A stretch of DNA of 5,040 nt, from positions 1 through 5,040 of the forward strand of contig VAYD01000146.1 of assembly GCA_005883905.1 (NCBI GenBank), read 5' to 3'. Within the stretch, counting starts at the first letter, position 1; every line of letters begins with the position of its first letter. This document shows, one piece after another, positions 4,429-5,040 of the stretch. The position numbers and the translations under genes are program-made. The notes beneath the pieces were generated by a model. The model made no database searches, had not been told where the DNA came from, and saw only the letters and a program-made list of their open reading frames with translations. Source of the DNA: Actinomycetota bacterium (GTDB lineage Bacteria; Actinomycetota; Thermoleophilia; Solirubrobacterales; Solirubrobacteraceae).

Positions 4429-5040
4429 ATGAAGCTCTCCCGGCAGATCCTCGCGGTCAACGCGCTCCTCATCACGACCTCCGTGCTCGCGGCGATGGTC
4501 GTCGGCCGCCTTCGCCTGGACGACGTGGGCAGCCAGCGCCAGGGGTTCGTGCTCGTTGCGGCGATCCTCGCGACGGTGCTGGTCAACGGGCTCGTGCTGC
4601 GCCGGCGCTTCGCCCCGCTGGAGTCGATCATCGACACGATGGAGCGCGTGGAGCTCGCGGAGCCGGGCGTCCGCTCCGCGGTGCCCTCGGCCGACAGCGA
4701 AGAGGTCGTGCGCCTGCACCATGCCTTCAACCGGATGCTCGACCGCCTCGAGGAGCAGCGTCGCCAGAGCTCCGAGGCCGTGCTGCGCGCCCAGGAGGCC
4801 GAGCGCTCCCGGCTCGCGCGCGACCTGCACGACGAGGCCAACCAGTCGCTGACGGGCGTCCTGCTGCGGCTGCGCGCGATCGAGCACGACGCGCCCGAGG
4901 AGCTGCGCCCCGAGCTGCGCGAGACGGCCGAGGCGGCGAGCATGGCGATGGACGAGCTGTTGCGCCTCGCGCGCGAGCTGCGGCCGTCTGCGCTGGACGA
5001 CCACGGGCTCGAGCCGGCGCTGCGCACGCAGGTCAACGGC
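4429..5040 (+). CDS. NarL-family membrane sensor histidine kinase (partial, C-terminus beyond right edge)
   Basis: ATG 4429-4431 opens a frame that runs exactly to the window end, giving 204 residues. The order is TM1 at about 7-25 (AVNALLITTSVLAAMVV), a short outside loop, TM2 at about 40-57 (FVLVAAILATVLVNGLVL), a HAMP-like linker at 58-110 and a coiled helix. The HisKA_3 phosphoacceptor box follows, ERSRLARDLHDEANQSL, with H134. The conserved ARELRPSALDDHGLEPAL (181-198) follows, as expected between the H-box and the ATPase. The HATPase_c domain is beyond the edge. The protein should sit in the cytoplasmic membrane, autophosphorylate on H134 and pass phosphate to a LuxR/NarL-type regulator, probably encoded next to it. 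The tiny extracellular loop suggests membrane or internal sensing. The frame stays open upstream to ATG 4291, but that extension has anti-coding base composition. MKLSRQILAVNALL is a normal start for this group. No Shine-Dalgarno precedes it. Confidence 0.9.
   Translation, partial: MKLSRQILAVNALLITTSVLAAMVVGRLRLDDVGSQRQGFVLVAAILATVLVNGLVLRRRFAPLESIIDTMERVELAEPGVRSAVPSADSEEVVRLHHAFNRMLDRLEEQRRQSSEAVLRAQEAERSRLARDLHDEANQSLTGVLLRLRAIEHDAPEELRPELRETAEAASMAMDELLRLARELRPSALDDHGLEPALRTQVNG

Noticed and set aside
4237..5036. Two minus-strand open frames of about 250 codons opposite the kinase
   Set aside because: Both are Arg/Ser/Ala-rich shadows of the kinase frame, which has TM segments, HAMP, and H-box and X-box motifs on the plus strand.

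Overview
This is a high-GC chromosomal window with mostly minus-strand genes in a compact layout. The gene content suggests a high-GC actinomycete-like bacterium, possibly Thermoleophilia/Solirubrobacterales. The main clue is a MoaD-type sulfur carrier that closely resembles mycobacterial CysO, next to a rhodanese-MoeB activating enzyme. The taxonomy is inferred and was not searched. No transposase, phage gene, CRISPR array, tRNA or rRNA was seen.

Layout from left to right. (1) 1-919, minus: the first 306 codons of a class III PLP-dependent aminotransferase of the glutamate-1-semialdehyde aminomutase-like group, cut by the left edge. (2) 920-1046: a gap with a GC-rich hairpin, a possible 16-residue leader ORF and a short palindrome. 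(3) 1047-2603, minus: a secreted, cysteine-free DUF839/PhoX-like beta-propeller protein whose Shine-Dalgarno sequence lies in a two-part inverted repeat. (4) 2668-2964, minus: a CysO/MoaD-like ubiquitin-fold sulfur carrier with eight residues after its diglycine. (5) 2980-4161, minus: an N-terminal rhodanese plus C-terminal MoeB/ThiF adenylyltransferase, with a recognisable promoter (-10 TATACT) and a good RBS. (6) 4162-4428: a divergent intergenic region with a perfect 12-bp terminator-like stem, a run of abutting stem-loops and a candidate 43-residue ORF on the minus strand. (7) 4429-5040, plus: the N-terminal 204 residues of a membrane NarL-type histidine kinase, cut by the right edge.

How the genes fit together. 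The activating enzyme and the sulfur carrier form a tight two-gene unit (15-nt gap). The MoeB domain should adenylate the carrier's C-terminus, and the rhodanese domain should supply the sulfane sulfur. The resulting thiocarboxylate would feed cysteine, molybdopterin or a related sulfur pathway. No cysM, moaE or JAMM protease gene lies in the window to decide which. The PhoX-like gene follows 64 nt downstream and may be co-transcribed or separately controlled. The histidine kinase is divergent and its response regulator is probably beyond the right edge.

The parts most worth a second look are the 4245-4428 intergenic region, the post-diglycine tail on the sulfur carrier, and the SD-sequestering hairpin in front of the PhoX-like gene. 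None of these amounts to a demonstrated new system.
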